Below the pieces are notes generated by a model that was given only the letters and a program-made list of their open reading frames with translations, was not told where the DNA came from and made no database searches. A stretch of 64,000 bases of DNA from DTYU01 sp040756575. Lineage in GTDB: Bacteria > Bacillota > Desulfotomaculia > Desulfotomaculales > Ammonificaceae. Every line of letters starts with the position of its first letter. Position 1 is the stretch's first letter. The DNA lies in assembly GCA_040756575.1 (NCBI GenBank), contig JBFLYP010000001.1:124001-188000 (forward strand), in the 5' to 3' direction. A program made the translations under genes and the position numbers. Shown here piece by piece: positions 7,926 to 16,019 of this stretch.

Positions 7926-8297
7926 TTTTCGCCATGCTCGTTTTTCCCGGACTTCCCAGCACTCAGTTGAATACTTACCCGGCTAAGTTTTCAACCGGCA
8001 TTCCGCAAAACAAGCATCCAGTCTATACGGGAAAGAATGCCCCTGAGTGTTGGGCCAAAGCTTGCTATCTATGAATAGATAGAGCGTGCTTCCGAGTCTT
8101 GCAACACTCACCTGCGCTAACCGGACCCTCATGGTTATCGTCCAATAATCCTGAGCCGACAGTACCTAATGTGAGAACGAAGTCGGATTTTGATTTTTCC
8201 TTCGTTAAAAAAGATATCGGCTATTTCTTGTTTTGGAATAGGAATCTGTTACGAAAATTCATTGAAAGACCTATCCGGTTGTTAACAGAAAAACACT
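7926..8297. other. Intergenic region between ftsX and the EnvC-like gene
   Basis: No credible gene. It contains a perfect short hairpin CTATCTAT/ATAGATAG at 8065-8082. A promoter for the EnvC-like gene is expected to lie above 7758 but I could not choose one with confidence. The plus-strand ORF at 8099-8386 runs into ftsX in antisense and lacks a ribosome site. Confidence 0.4.
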
Positions 8298-9188
8298 CTA
8301 AACCGTCAAAAAACGGTGTACTGAAAGTGCACTCGCCAGTGCACCCAAAAGAACCCCGCACGCAAGCAGGGATCCAAAAACCATAAGCAGCACTCCGCTT
8401 CCGGCCACCGGCTGCAGGAAGATAAAGGCCGCTTCTTGAACCCTCTGAACCAGGGAAGAATACCCCCAGTAGAGAAAACCCGCTGCAAGCGCAGCGCCGC
8501 TGAAGCCGATGATTATCCCTTGGAGGATGAACGGACCGCGTACAAACCAGTTGGTTGCCCCTAACAACTTCATGATGCCGATTTCTTCTTCACGGTTCAG
8601 GATTGAGAAACGGATCGTGGTCATCGTAAGAAATACTGCGGCCAATCCGAATAAAACCACCAGCGCCACCGCCGCAATCCGCAGCCAGTCGGTGATCTTC
8701 AAAAGTTTCTCCACAACGTCCTCCCCGTAACGCACCTTCTCCACCCCTGGAAGAGCGGCCGCCTGCTCAGCAATAAAAGAGACCTCGGAAGCCTGCTTCG
8801 GTTTTACCCGGAAAGCGTCGGGCAACGGGTTATCGTCTTCAAGGCCCGTTAATAGCCGGCTCTTTTCCCCAAGATTTTTCTTCAGCTTCTCCAGCGCCTT
8901 TTCCTTTGGTACAAAGGTTACCTGGGCGACGGCTTCAATCCCCTCCAATTCCCGTCTGATTTTTCTAACAAGGTCGGGCGTAACCTCCTTGCTCAGGAAA
9001 ACCGAAACCTCTATTTCTCTTTCCACCATGCGTGAGAAGTGAGCGGCATTGAGGGCCAGAAGGGTGACAAAACCCAAAAGGAAAAGGGAGACGAGAACCA
9101 TCCCCGTTGCTGAAGCCGCCAGCCAGCCGTTGCGGAAAAGGGATACAAAAGCCTCCCGCCACCAGCGCCACAGCATTCTAAGTTCCAT
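8298..9188 (-). CDS. ftsX: Cell-division ABC permease FtsX
   Basis: Integral membrane partner of FtsE that transmits ATP hydrolysis to extracellular wall hydrolases. From ATG 9188 (GGGGAG, 8 bases spacing) it has 296 residues: a cytoplasmic N-terminus ending FVSLFRNGWLAASATG, first membrane segment (about 22-45), an extracellular loop of about 120 residues (EREIEVSVFL, VSFIAEQAAALPGVEKVRYG) and three more membrane segments, with TTIRFSILNREEEIGIMKLLGA between segments 2 and 3. The start overlaps the end of ftsE by 11 bases, indicating coupled translation. Confidence 0.93.
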   Translation of the reverse strand: MELRMLWRWWREAFVSLFRNGWLAASATGMVLVSLFLLGFVTLLALNAAHFSRMVEREIEVSVFLSKEVTPDLVRKIRRELEGIEAVAQVTFVPKEKALEKLKKNLGEKSRLLTGLEDDNPLPDAFRVKPKQASEVSFIAEQAAALPGVEKVRYGEDVVEKLLKITDWLRIAAVALVVLFGLAAVFLTMTTIRFSILNREEEIGIMKLLGATNWFVRGPFILQGIIIGFSGAALAAGFLYWGYSSLVQRVQEAAFIFLQPVAGSGVLLMVFGSLLACGVLLGALASALSVHRFLTV

Positions 9189-9864
9189 ACCGGTAACTCC
9201 CCTGTGTCTCGGACTCAGCAAGGCAACCTTCTCTAAGGGTAACCACCCGTTTCTGAAGTACGTTCACTATATCCAAGGCATGAGTGGCCATCAAAACTGT
9301 GGTACCCTCCCGGTTTATCTCTAAAAGAAGCCGGATCAGCTCCCGTGCGTTTTCCGCATCAAGATTCCCCGTTGGTTCGTCAGCCATTAATAAGGACGGC
9401 CGGTTGACCAGGGCCCGGGCAAGAGACACCCGCTGCTGTTCCCCGCCGGAAAGCTGGTAAGGAAAACATCTAATTTTAGAAAGAAGCCCCACTTGTGACA
9501 GTACTTCCGGGACCCTTTTTTTAATCTCACGCCATGGTTTACCTGTAATCTCCATAGCCAGGGCCACATTCTCAAATACCGTCTTGCCGGGTAAGAGGCG
9601 ATAATCCTGAAAAACCATGCCCACCTGCCGGCGAAAAAGGGCTACTTCCCTGCTCTTGAATCTTCCTATATTCTTACCGTTAAAGATTATCTGGCCACGG
9701 GTAGGAAACTCCTCCCGGGAGATAAGCCTGATCAGCGTCGTCTTCCCGGCTCCGCTGGGACCAACCACAAAAACAAACTCCCCCGGGTCAACGGTTAAAG
9801 TGACATCCACAAGTGCCTTAACCCCGTTTGGGTAGACCTTCGTTACATTGTAAAGGCGTACCAA
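9178..9864 (-). CDS. ftsE: Cell-division ABC ATPase FtsE
   Basis: 228-residue ATPase of the FtsEX complex, cytoplasmic face of the membrane. Visible: Walker A GPSGAGKTTL (about 37-46), Q-loop VFQDYRLLPGKTVFENVALAM, signature LSGGEQQRVSLARAL, Walker B LLMADEPTGNLD and the switch His in ATHALDIV. Length and motif order are typical. First gene of the ftsE-ftsX pair; the EnvC-like and ctpA genes follow on the same strand, the usual Firmicute order. Confidence 0.95.
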   Translation of the reverse strand: MVRLYNVTKVYPNGVKALVDVTLTVDPGEFVFVVGPSGAGKTTLIRLISREEFPTRGQIIFNGKNIGRFKSREVALFRRQVGMVFQDYRLLPGKTVFENVALAMEITGKPWREIKKRVPEVLSQVGLLSKIRCFPYQLSGGEQQRVSLARALVNRPSLLMADEPTGNLDAENARELIRLLLEINREGTTVLMATHALDIVNVLQKRVVTLREGCLAESETQGSYRYGT

Positions 9865-10113
9865 CCGGAATCACCTCTATGCCGCTTGTTAATGGTCTGT
9901 TCAGCGTGCCGCCGAAAGAAATTAGACATGTGCAGCGGCCCCCCTCCTGGCTTTAACCTTAACCTTGGGGGCAATTTCCAGTATCTCCATGTGGTAATCT
10001 AATCCTGAAAGAACGCCAACTTCTTTCTCCATTCGACATATGGCCGGTAATTCCTCTCAAAACGAAAAAAAAAGAAAGGCTAAACTTTTGGCTCTGCTGC
10101 CAGAAAAAACAAA
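9865..10113. other. Intergenic region upstream of ftsE
   Basis: About 250 bases with no gene. It should hold the ftsE promoter, but I see no strong -35/-10 pair. It ends in the transketolase terminator's U-tract. Confidence 0.35.
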
Positions 10114-10133
10114 AAGCAAGGTTTTCCTTGCTT
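10101..10133 (-). terminator. Rho-independent terminator of the transketolase operon
   Basis: Minus strand: stem AAGCAAGG, loop AAAA, CCTTGCTT, then TTTGTTTTTT. A strong, classical terminator about 40 bases after the transketolase C-terminal subunit stop. Confidence 0.85.
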
Positions 10134-10171
10134 AAAGCAGAAATTTCGGAACCGAGAACGTAAATATGCTA

Positions 10172-11110
10172 TTATTTACGAGTTAACACGTGCTTAACGG
10201 CCGAAACGATGTGGGCAGGGGTAAGCCCGTATTTTTCAAGCAGTTCCGCCGGTTTACCGGACTCACCGAAAGTGTCCCTGATTCCGACCCGTTTCAGCGG
10301 TACCGGATGGTTTTCCCCCAAAACCTCCGCCACGGCGCTCCCCAGGCCGCCGATTATATTATGCTCTTCCGCTGTGACCACGGCGCCGGTCTCTTTAGCC
10401 GCTTGGACGACCGCATCCACATCGATCGGCTTTATGGTGTGAATATCAAGCACCCGTGCCTTTATCCCTTCCTGTTCCAGGACCTCTGCCGCATCAAGTG
10501 CCGCAGCAACCATTATTCCCGTCGCAATGATGGCGGCATCGCTCCCTTGTCTTAGCACCACCGCCTTGCCCGGGTGAAATACAAAATCCTCCCCGTGTAA
10601 AACCGGCACCGGCGCGCGGCCGAGCCTGACGTAAACCGGTCCCTCGATCGCCGCCGCCGCCTTAACGGCGCAGACCGTCTCTACAGCGTCCGCCGGAACA
10701 AACACCGTCATGTTGGGCAGTGCACGCATCAACGCGATATCCTCCACAGATTGGTGAGAACTCCCGTCTTCTCCGACCGTGATCCCGGCATGACTGGCGC
10801 ATATTTTTACGTTCAGGCGGGTGTACGCGATGCTCTGGCGGATCTGGTCAAAGGCACGCCCGGCGGCAAAGACGGCGAATGTGGAACAGAACGGTACCTT
10901 TCCTGCCGCTGCCAGACCCGCGGCCGTACCTATCATATTCTGCTCCGCCACCCCGAAGTCAAAGAAGCGCTCCGGAAACTGTTTTTTGAATTCGATCGTT
11001 TTTGTCGACTTCGCTAAATCGGCATCAAGCACAACCACATTCGGGTTTTCCGCCCCCAGCGAAACCAGCGCCTTCCCGTAGGCCTCACGCGTAGCTATTT
11101 TATCCGGCAT
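10172..11110 (-). CDS. Transketolase, C-terminal subunit
   Basis: 312 residues covering the pyrimidine-binding and C-terminal domains of transketolase. Visible: AEQNMIGTAAGLAAAGKVPF (the catalytic Glu of the Pyr domain), EDGSSHQSVEDIALMRALPNM and the C-terminal GESGKPAELLEKYGLT. Split transketolases of this type, two polypeptides of about 275 and 310 residues, are common in Clostridia and thermophiles and serve the non-oxidative pentose phosphate pathway. It starts one base after the stop of the N-terminal subunit. Chain length rules out a full-size transketolase or DXS. Confidence 0.92.
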   Translation of the reverse strand: MPDKIATREAYGKALVSLGAENPNVVVLDADLAKSTKTIEFKKQFPERFFDFGVAEQNMIGTAAGLAAAGKVPFCSTFAVFAAGRAFDQIRQSIAYTRLNVKICASHAGITVGEDGSSHQSVEDIALMRALPNMTVFVPADAVETVCAVKAAAAIEGPVYVRLGRAPVPVLHGEDFVFHPGKAVVLRQGSDAAIIATGIMVAAALDAAEVLEQEGIKARVLDIHTIKPIDVDAVVQAAKETGAVVTAEEHNIIGGLGSAVAEVLGENHPVPLKRVGIRDTFGESGKPAELLEKYGLTPAHIVSAVKHVLTRK

Positions 11111-11111
11111 G

Positions 11112-11936
11112 TTAAACCCGCCTCCTGAGTTCTTCTAAGGCTTGTGATGCCTGCTCCGCCTTGGGAGCCGTCCCGTGCCAGTCCACCTGATTCTCCATAA
11201 AGGAAACACCTCTGCCTTTTATCGTCCGCGCTATTATCATTGTGGGCTTGCCCTTGGTCTCTTTTGCTTCTGCAACTGCGTCAAGGATTGCTCTAAAGTC
11301 ATGCCCGTCGATCTCAATCACGTGCCACCCGAAAGCCAGCCACTTATCCGCCACCCGCCCGAGCGACATGACCTCCTCTACCGGCCCGTCGATCTGCAGG
11401 CCGTTATAATCAAGAAAGGCCGTCAGATTATCAAGCTTGTAATGAGCAGCTGCCATCGCAGCTTCCCATACCTGTCCCTCCTGCGTCTCTCCGTCACCGA
11501 GTAAAACATAAACGCGGTAACCCCTGCCGTCGAGCCGCGCCGCCAGGGCCATGCCGTTCGCCGCCGACAGCCCCTGTCCGAGCGAACCGGTAGACATCTC
11601 TACACCCGGCAGCTTTCGCATGTCCGGGTGCCCTTGCAACCGGCTGCCGAGCTTCCGGAGCGTCATAAGTTCCGTTGGCGGGAAGAATCCTCGCTCTGCC
11701 AGGGCAGCGTACAGAAGGGGAGCGGCATGCCCTTTGGAAAGAATAAAGCGGTCCCGGTCCGGATCACCCGGGCGTTTCGGGTCAATCCTCAGCACCGCAA
11801 AATAAAGGGCGGTCACGATATCGGTCGCCGAAAGCGAGCCCCCTGGGTGCCCGGAACCGGCCGCAGCCGTCATTAATATAATGTACCGCCGTATCTCTTG
11901 CGCCTTTGTTTCCAACTTTAACAGAAGTTCCCGCAT
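11112..11936 (-). CDS. Transketolase, N-terminal subunit
   Basis: 274-residue thiamine-diphosphate-binding half of a split transketolase. Motifs: AAGSGHPGGSLSATDI near residue 25, SKGHAAPLLYAAL, the cofactor motif GDGETQEGQVWEA with NLTAFLDYNGLQIDG, and KGRGVSFMEN. First gene of the two-gene operon, which ends at the terminator at 10101-10133. It transfers two-carbon ketol units between sugar phosphates. Confidence 0.93.
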   Translation of the reverse strand: MRELLLKLETKAQEIRRYIILMTAAAGSGHPGGSLSATDIVTALYFAVLRIDPKRPGDPDRDRFILSKGHAAPLLYAALAERGFFPPTELMTLRKLGSRLQGHPDMRKLPGVEMSTGSLGQGLSAANGMALAARLDGRGYRVYVLLGDGETQEGQVWEAAMAAAHYKLDNLTAFLDYNGLQIDGPVEEVMSLGRVADKWLAFGWHVIEIDGHDFRAILDAVAEAKETKGKPTMIIARTIKGRGVSFMENQVDWHGTAPKAEQASQALEELRRRV

Positions 11937-11963
11937 TAACCTTAACCTCCGTTATAAGTGATC

Positions 11964-12809
11964 TTATCTTCGATACTCTTTAAACCCCTCACCCAACACC
12001 TCATGCACGTTGGCTAATATGACAAAAGCCCGGGGGTCCAACCGGTATACAACATCTTTCAGCCGTGTCACCTCGCTCCTGGAGACCACCGAGAGGACAA
12101 GCATCCGCGCCGTCCCGGTATACGCCCCCGTCCCCTGCCAGAGGGTTGCGCCCCGGTTTAGCTCGTTCAAAATCGCCCGCGCGATGGTGTGACTTTTATC
12201 GGAGATTATCAAAAAGGCTTTCGTATAGCCCAGACCCTCCTGCACCACATCCACCACCCAGGCGGAGACAAAGATGGTTATGAGCGCGTACATCGCCAAC
12301 TCGGGGGACCGGAAGGCGAACCCGGCGGCGAGCACAACCGCCCCGTCCACCAGAAAAAGCAACTGTCCGACGTTTATCCCCATGTAACTCCGCAATATAG
12401 TCGCAGCCAGGTCCGTGCCGCCCGTGGTCCCTTTCGCCCGAAAAACAAGGCCAAGGCCCAGCCCCACGAGAACGCCGCCATAGAGGCTTGCGAGCAGCGT
12501 ATCGGTGGTCGGGACAGGTAAAAAATGTGCCAGTACGTCAACCGTGCCCGAAAGAAGCACCGTGCCTATAAGTGACCGTATGCCGAAGCCAAGACCGAGG
12601 CGGAGGAATCCCCAGAGGAAGAGCGGAACGTTAAGGGTAAGCATACCGGCGCCGACCGGAATGGAAAAGAGATGAAACAAGATGGTGGCTACACCGCTTA
12701 CACCGCCGGCCGCAATCTTATTCGGTACCAGGAAAAGGTCAAGCCCCAGGGCTATTAAAATCACCCCGAGAAATAAAAGCGCGGAATCTTTCAGCGCCCT
12801 GGCAAACAT
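11964..12809 (-). CDS. YitT family membrane protein (DUF161/DUF2179)
   Basis: About 281 residues from ATG 12809, which has GGGGGTGTG upstream; the open frame reaches 12836. Five or six membrane segments occupy the first 200 residues (LFLGVILIALGLDLFLVP, AAGGVSGVATILFHLF, GVLVGLGLGLVFRAKGTTGGTDLAA). A C-terminal cytoplasmic DUF2179 domain contains GATLWQGTGAYTGTARMLV. Function is unknown although the family is universal in Firmicutes. It ends 27 bases before the transketolase start, so the two may be cotranscribed. Confidence 0.85.
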   Translation of the reverse strand: MFARALKDSALLFLGVILIALGLDLFLVPNKIAAGGVSGVATILFHLFSIPVGAGMLTLNVPLFLWGFLRLGLGFGIRSLIGTVLLSGTVDVLAHFLPVPTTDTLLASLYGGVLVGLGLGLVFRAKGTTGGTDLAATILRSYMGINVGQLLFLVDGAVVLAAGFAFRSPELAMYALITIFVSAWVVDVVQEGLGYTKAFLIISDKSHTIARAILNELNRGATLWQGTGAYTGTARMLVLSVVSRSEVTRLKDVVYRLDPRAFVILANVHEVLGEGFKEYRR

Positions 12810-12836
12810 GCACACCCCCGGCTTAGCATACCACAA

Positions 12837-13173
12837 AGAGCAAAACGTTATATCTATTCGAGCCAGACCGGGGAAATCCTGCTTCAGTCGCCTAAATTTG
12901 GCGGGCCTAAATTAGAACGTTAATAATCAACGTTAATAATCATTAAAAACCAATGAAAACTACCTCAACACATAAGGCTTTATCGGTAATAACCGGCTTG
13001 GGCTGCGCTCTTTTTAGGCCCGTGCCAGCATTTTGAACACCGTCTCTACTATCGGTAACCCATAATACGGCAAGAGACTACCCCAAAAACCTGTATTTCA
13101 CCCAGTGTGGCCGTAAACTGTTAGTTATTTTCCATTTTTATTATGGCCGCCTCAATAACTCCTCCGGTGGGGC
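12837..13173. other. Intergenic region before the toxin-antitoxin island
   Basis: No gene found. It holds a direct repeat of AACGTTAATAATC (two copies near 12914-12942) and becomes AT-richer toward the island, which fits the edge of acquired DNA. The last part carries the promoter described at 13174. Confidence 0.4.
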
Positions 13174-13221
13174 TTGCTTTTGGGTTTGCCGTTTAGTATA
13201 CTCTTAGTAAGAATATCTTAC
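13174..13221 (+). promoter_or_regulatory. Promoter and operator of the first VapBC pair
   Basis: -35 TTGCTT (13174-13179), 17-base spacer, -10 TATACT (13197-13202). Over the start site lies the palindrome GTAAGA-ATA-TCTTAC (13207-13221), preceded by an overlapping TCTTA. AbrB-type antitoxins autorepress at such sites. The same half-sites occur before the second pair at 14602-14620. Confidence 0.7.
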
Positions 13222-13237
13222 AAAAGGGGAAAATTTC

Positions 13238-13510
13238 ATGGGTTACGAGATCATGCGGGTAACAGCAAAGGGCCAATTAACAATCCCTGTAACGATCAGA
13301 AAAAAGTTAAATATTCGCGAGGGCGATTACCTGCAAGTGTATCTGGAGAAAGATGAAATCCGTTTAAAAAAAATTGAGCCGATCCGTCCTTTGGGTCCGG
13401 AAGACCCTATTTGGCGGCTGGTAGGAACAGGAGAAAGCGGCCAAAAGGATATTTCTGTAAACCATGACCGCTATCTGGCTGAAGGAGAAATTAACCGGTG
13501 GAAAAAATAA
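13238..13510 (+). CDS. AbrB-type antitoxin (VapB)
   Basis: 90 residues. The N-terminal AbrB/MazE swapped-hairpin domain is clear (VTAKGQLTIPVTIRKKLNIREGDYLQV, about residues 8-34). The C-terminal half, rich in charged residues, would wrap the toxin. Ribosome site AAAAGGGGAAAA precedes ATG. Its TAA overlaps the toxin ATG by one base (TAATG), the usual translational coupling. It probably represses its own promoter through the palindrome just upstream. Confidence 0.88.
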   Translation: MGYEIMRVTAKGQLTIPVTIRKKLNIREGDYLQVYLEKDEIRLKKIEPIRPLGPEDPIWRLVGTGESGQKDISVNHDRYLAEGEINRWKK

Positions 13511-13908
13511 TGGTCGATACAAGTGCCATTTATGCCCTTCTGGACAAATCGGACAACCTGCACCGGCGATCCTTTGCTCTTTTTCAGGAGCTAAGTACCA
13601 AACCGGCAACGGTGGTCATCACAAATTTTATTATAGCCGAGTGCCACACGCTGCTGGCCGGCAGATTAAGCCCGGAAATAGCCCGCAGTTGGTTAAAAGG
13701 GCTGTGCTGGCCGGTGGAGCGGGTAACGGAAGAGGACGAGCAGAGGGCTAAAGAGATAATCTTTACATACATTGATAAATCCTTTTCCTATACAGATGCA
13801 ACTACATTTGCCATTATGGAGCGCCTGGGCATAAATAAAGCGCTGGCTTTTGATCAGCATTTTTCCCACTATGGTTTTATTCTTTACGGAACCGGAAATC
13901 AGCTTTAA
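13510..13908 (+). CDS. PIN-domain ribonuclease toxin (VapC)
   Basis: 132 residues from ATG 13510; a GTG at 13498 gives four more. PIN-fold acidic residues are present: MVDTSAIYALLD (Asp near the N-terminus), IAECHTLL (Glu), and SYTDATTFAIM followed by LAFDQHFSHYGF (Asp pair), so the toxin looks intact. VapC toxins cleave tRNA or rRNA when the antitoxin is lost. Forms the first toxin-antitoxin operon of the island. Confidence 0.88.
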   Translation: MVDTSAIYALLDKSDNLHRRSFALFQELSTKPATVVITNFIIAECHTLLAGRLSPEIARSWLKGLCWPVERVTEEDEQRAKEIIFTYIDKSFSYTDATTFAIMERLGINKALAFDQHFSHYGFILYGTGNQL

Positions 13909-13957
13909 AGGTGGGGTTATCCACCACCTTGGCCTTTAAATTACTGACGTTGTCGTC

Positions 13958-14170
13958 CTAATGCTCCCAGTTGTTCTTGGCATCCCAGTCCCCGTCAAAG
14001 TCCACGATGCTCAGATAATCGGCCTCGTAATTTGAGTTACCCGTATCCCGGTGTGGATGGGAGCCCAGCGGTAGGCCAGGTCCAGATCGCCGTTGGAGGC
14101 CATGGCTGCGGCCGGCTGGTGGATGAATCCCAAAAACTGGACAGACCAAACCAGGCTGCCCTTCCTCGCA
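13958..14170 (-). pseudogene. Frameshifted remnant of an unrecognised protein
   Basis: Two minus-strand frames join into one plausible protein. The first reads FLGFIHQPAAAMASNGDLDL then AYRWAPIHTG; after a one-base slip it continues DTGNSNYEADYLSIVDFDGD and WDAKNNWEH to a TAG at 13958. The composition (Asp/Asn/Trp-rich, DFDGDWD) suggests an exported carbohydrate- or calcium-binding protein, but I do not recognise the family. Flanked by the two toxin-antitoxin pairs. Confidence 0.4.
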
Positions 14171-14198
14171 TCGAAGGGGCGAAGAAGAGTAAGATTTT

Positions 14199-14500
14199 AG
14201 ATACCAGATTTCCTTCCGCCAAGCGGTTTAGGCGTGGAGGGTATCAAGCTGGTGGCAGCCCTGGATTTATCATTTATAGAGCCAGGCCTGGTATTGGCGA
14301 CCATCTGGTTATGGAGGCGCCGTCCCTGGGTGCTATTAGCGATCTTTAACGTCAAGGGGGCTATCTATACGCTGGTACTAACCGCGGGTTCGTTATCCCA
14401 GGCCAGGGCTGGCCTGGCGGGAGCAATGGATCTGGTACCGCTATGGATTTTTCGCGGGCTGGACAGCTTGGTCCTCCTTAGTACTCTTGCTAAGGAATAG
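14199..14500 (+). pseudogene. C-terminal fragment of a membrane protein
   Basis: An open frame from just after a TAG near 14198 to a TAG at about 14500. It encodes about 100 residues with two or three membrane segments: LDLSFIEPGLVLATIWLW, WVLLAIFNVKGAIYTLVLTA, DLVPLWIFRGLDSLVLLSTL. No start codon with a ribosome site precedes it and the N-terminal part is missing, so it looks like the end of a decayed multi-pass protein. Family not recognised. Confidence 0.45.
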
Positions 14501-14580
14501 CAGTCCGACCTAAACCCTCCCGGGGATGCTTATCTCCCTTGGCCACCCACCGCGATAAACAGAGCCGTGACTAAATAGTG

Positions 14581-14620
14581 TTGTTTTTTTTAGGTATAGC
14601 GTCTTACAATATAGGTAAGA
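14581..14620 (+). promoter_or_regulatory. Promoter and operator of the second VapBC pair
   Basis: -35 TTGTTT (14581-14586), 18-base spacer, -10 TACAAT (14605-14610). The half-sites TCTTAC (14602-14607) and GTAAGA (14615-14620) flank and overlap the -10, using the same half-sites as the first pair in the opposite order. AAGGGAGG follows as ribosome site. Confidence 0.65.
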
Positions 14621-14636
14621 AGGGAGGCTTTTTACT

Positions 14637-14891
14637 ATGGAAATTGTACGGTTATCTTCTAAAGGACAACTGGTACTTCCCAAAAATATAAGGGAACGTC
14701 TGGCCCTAAAACGAGGGTTGGAGTTAAAAGTAGAATTAATGGAAGGTAAGATCATCCTGGAACCTGTCTACCAGGAAACCAGAACTGATTGGCGTCGTTG
14801 GCGGGGTTCTTTAAGGGGGAAAAGGGTATTAGAGGAACATCTGGAAGAACATAGGCAAGAGGTAGCCTGCGATGATGATCAAAATATTTGA
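14637..14891 (+). CDS. AbrB-type antitoxin (second VapB)
   Basis: 84 residues with an N-terminal AbrB domain (VRLSSKGQLVLPKNIRERLALKRGLELKVEL, with a 7-base-spaced AAGGGAGG ribosome site upstream) and a Trp/Arg-rich tail (RTDWRRWRGSLRGK) likely to bind the toxin. Related to the first antitoxin only within the AbrB domain, so the two pairs are not a recent duplication. The 3' end overlaps the toxin gene by 20 bases. Confidence 0.87.
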   Translation: MEIVRLSSKGQLVLPKNIRERLALKRGLELKVELMEGKIILEPVYQETRTDWRRWRGSLRGKRVLEEHLEEHRQEVACDDDQNI

Positions 14892-15318
14892 TGCCTTTGC
14901 CGTACTCTGCTGGATGCAAGAAGAACCTGGTTCATCCTATGTTAATCATTTGATGGATGAAGCCGAAAAGGGAACAATTAAGATTTATATATCGGCTATT
15001 AATATTGGCGAGATTTTTTACCGCCTTCTTAAAAGCGGTAAGAATAAAGATGCCGCCTCATTTTTATCAGACGTCAAAAGAAAGGTATTTCCCTGGCAGG
15101 TAGTAGCCGCAACTAATACGCGTGTTTGGGAAGCAGCAAAATTAAAGGGTGAGTACAGGATCTCTTATGCTGATGCCTTTGCTATGGCATTGGCCAAGGA
15201 GACAGGGGGAGAAATTGTTACGCGGGATCCGGAAATAATTGCAGCTTGTAGTGGTGGACGTTTTTTACTGGATCAGATACCTTTAGAACGGCCGCCTGAT
15301 ATAAATACACGTAAATAG
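14872..15318 (+). CDS. PIN-domain ribonuclease toxin (second VapC)
   Basis: 148 residues. PIN motifs: IFDAFAVLCWMQEEPG (first Asp), NIGEIFYRLL (Glu), ISYADAFAMALAKETGGEIVTRDPEI (later Asp residues). ATG at 14872 with GAGGTAG upstream; ATG 14875 is equally possible. Intact by motif inspection. A cognate pair with the antitoxin in front of it. Confidence 0.87.
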   Translation: MMIKIFDAFAVLCWMQEEPGSSYVNHLMDEAEKGTIKIYISAINIGEIFYRLLKSGKNKDAASFLSDVKRKVFPWQVVAATNTRVWEAAKLKGEYRISYADAFAMALAKETGGEIVTRDPEIIAACSGGRFLLDQIPLERPPDINTRK

Positions 15319-15488
15319 ATACCCATGCCGTCAGGTGATACCGGTAAGGAACGAAAATGAAAATGGATTTTGTTGCCATAATAGCGGTTCTCGCACTACC
15401 ACTCGGGATGGAATTGACATGGAGGCATGGAACCGGAAAGGCCGGCTGTTGTATTGTATGGGAGTTTGTGATGCTTTTTAAAATATAC

Positions 15489-15518
15489 TTGCATGTTGCA
15501 ATAGTTGCATGATACAAT
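15489..15518 (+). promoter_or_regulatory. Promoter and candidate operator of the arsenic module
   Basis: -35 TTGCAT (15489-15494), 18-base spacer, -10 TACAAT (15513-15518). TTGCATG occurs twice, 16 bases apart (15489 and 15505), and an inner TGCAA-TAG-TTGCA inverted repeat lies between them. This covers the spacer, where a MarR dimer would block polymerase. Confidence 0.6.
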
Positions 15519-15530
15519 ACAATTGGGTGA

Positions 15531-16019
15531 ATGAAAGTGGAATTAAATGCGGAATTGGAATCGGGAGCCGCCCGGTTGCAGCATCTGTTGGTGGAATTGA
15601 GCCGGGCGACGCAACTGCTGGAAAAAAGCGAAGTGGGCTGCTGCGGGATCACTTTATCCCAGTGCCATCTTTTGCTGGAAGTTTCCCGCCGGGAAGGGGA
15701 TGGGGAGACCTCGCAAAGCGACCTGGCCGCGGTGCTGGGGCTGGATTTAAGCACGGTCAGCCGGGTGGTAGACGGCTTGGTCCGGCAAGACCTTCTGAAA
15801 AGGGAGGTCAACAGTCTGGACCGGCGACGGTCAATCCTGACTTTGACGGACAGCGGGGAAGAACTGGTCAAAAGCATTAACCGGAACATGAGGTCATATA
15901 CGCAGGAAGTATTGAAGCAGCTCCCGCCGGAAAAACGGCAGGCAGTCCTGGAAAGTCTGGGTTTGTTGGTGGAGGCCATGCAAAAAATAGGAGGTTGCTG
16001 CGATGCAAGACAAGTCTGA
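15531..16019 (+). CDS. MarR family regulator with cysteine pairs
   Basis: 162-residue winged-helix regulator. The MarR domain (about 35-130) shows SQCHLLLEVSRREGDGETSQ, LAAVLGLDLSTVSRVVDGLV (recognition helix) and the wing LLKREVNSLDRRRSILTLT. It has Cys37-Cys38 and Cys45 before the domain and Cys156-Cys157 at the C-terminus, an arrangement that could bind As(III), though this is inference. Its end overlaps arsM by 17 bases, so the two are cotranscribed and coupled. It probably represses its own promoter. Arsenic operons more often use ArsR; a MarR here is less usual. Confidence 0.85.
   Translation: MKVELNAELESGAARLQHLLVELSRATQLLEKSEVGCCGITLSQCHLLLEVSRREGDGETSQSDLAAVLGLDLSTVSRVVDGLVRQDLLKREVNSLDRRRSILTLTDSGEELVKSINRNMRSYTQEVLKQLPPEKRQAVLESLGLLVEAMQKIGGCCDARQV

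Noticed and set aside
8099..8386. 95-codon plus-strand ORF after the EnvC-like gene
   Set aside because: No ribosome site, runs into the ftsX 3' end in antisense, no recognisable pattern.
15218..15979. 253-codon minus-strand ORF
   Set aside because: Antisense to the MarR gene and the end of vapC; composition is Ser/Arg/Thr-rich without any domain pattern, and the plus-strand genes are clearly real.
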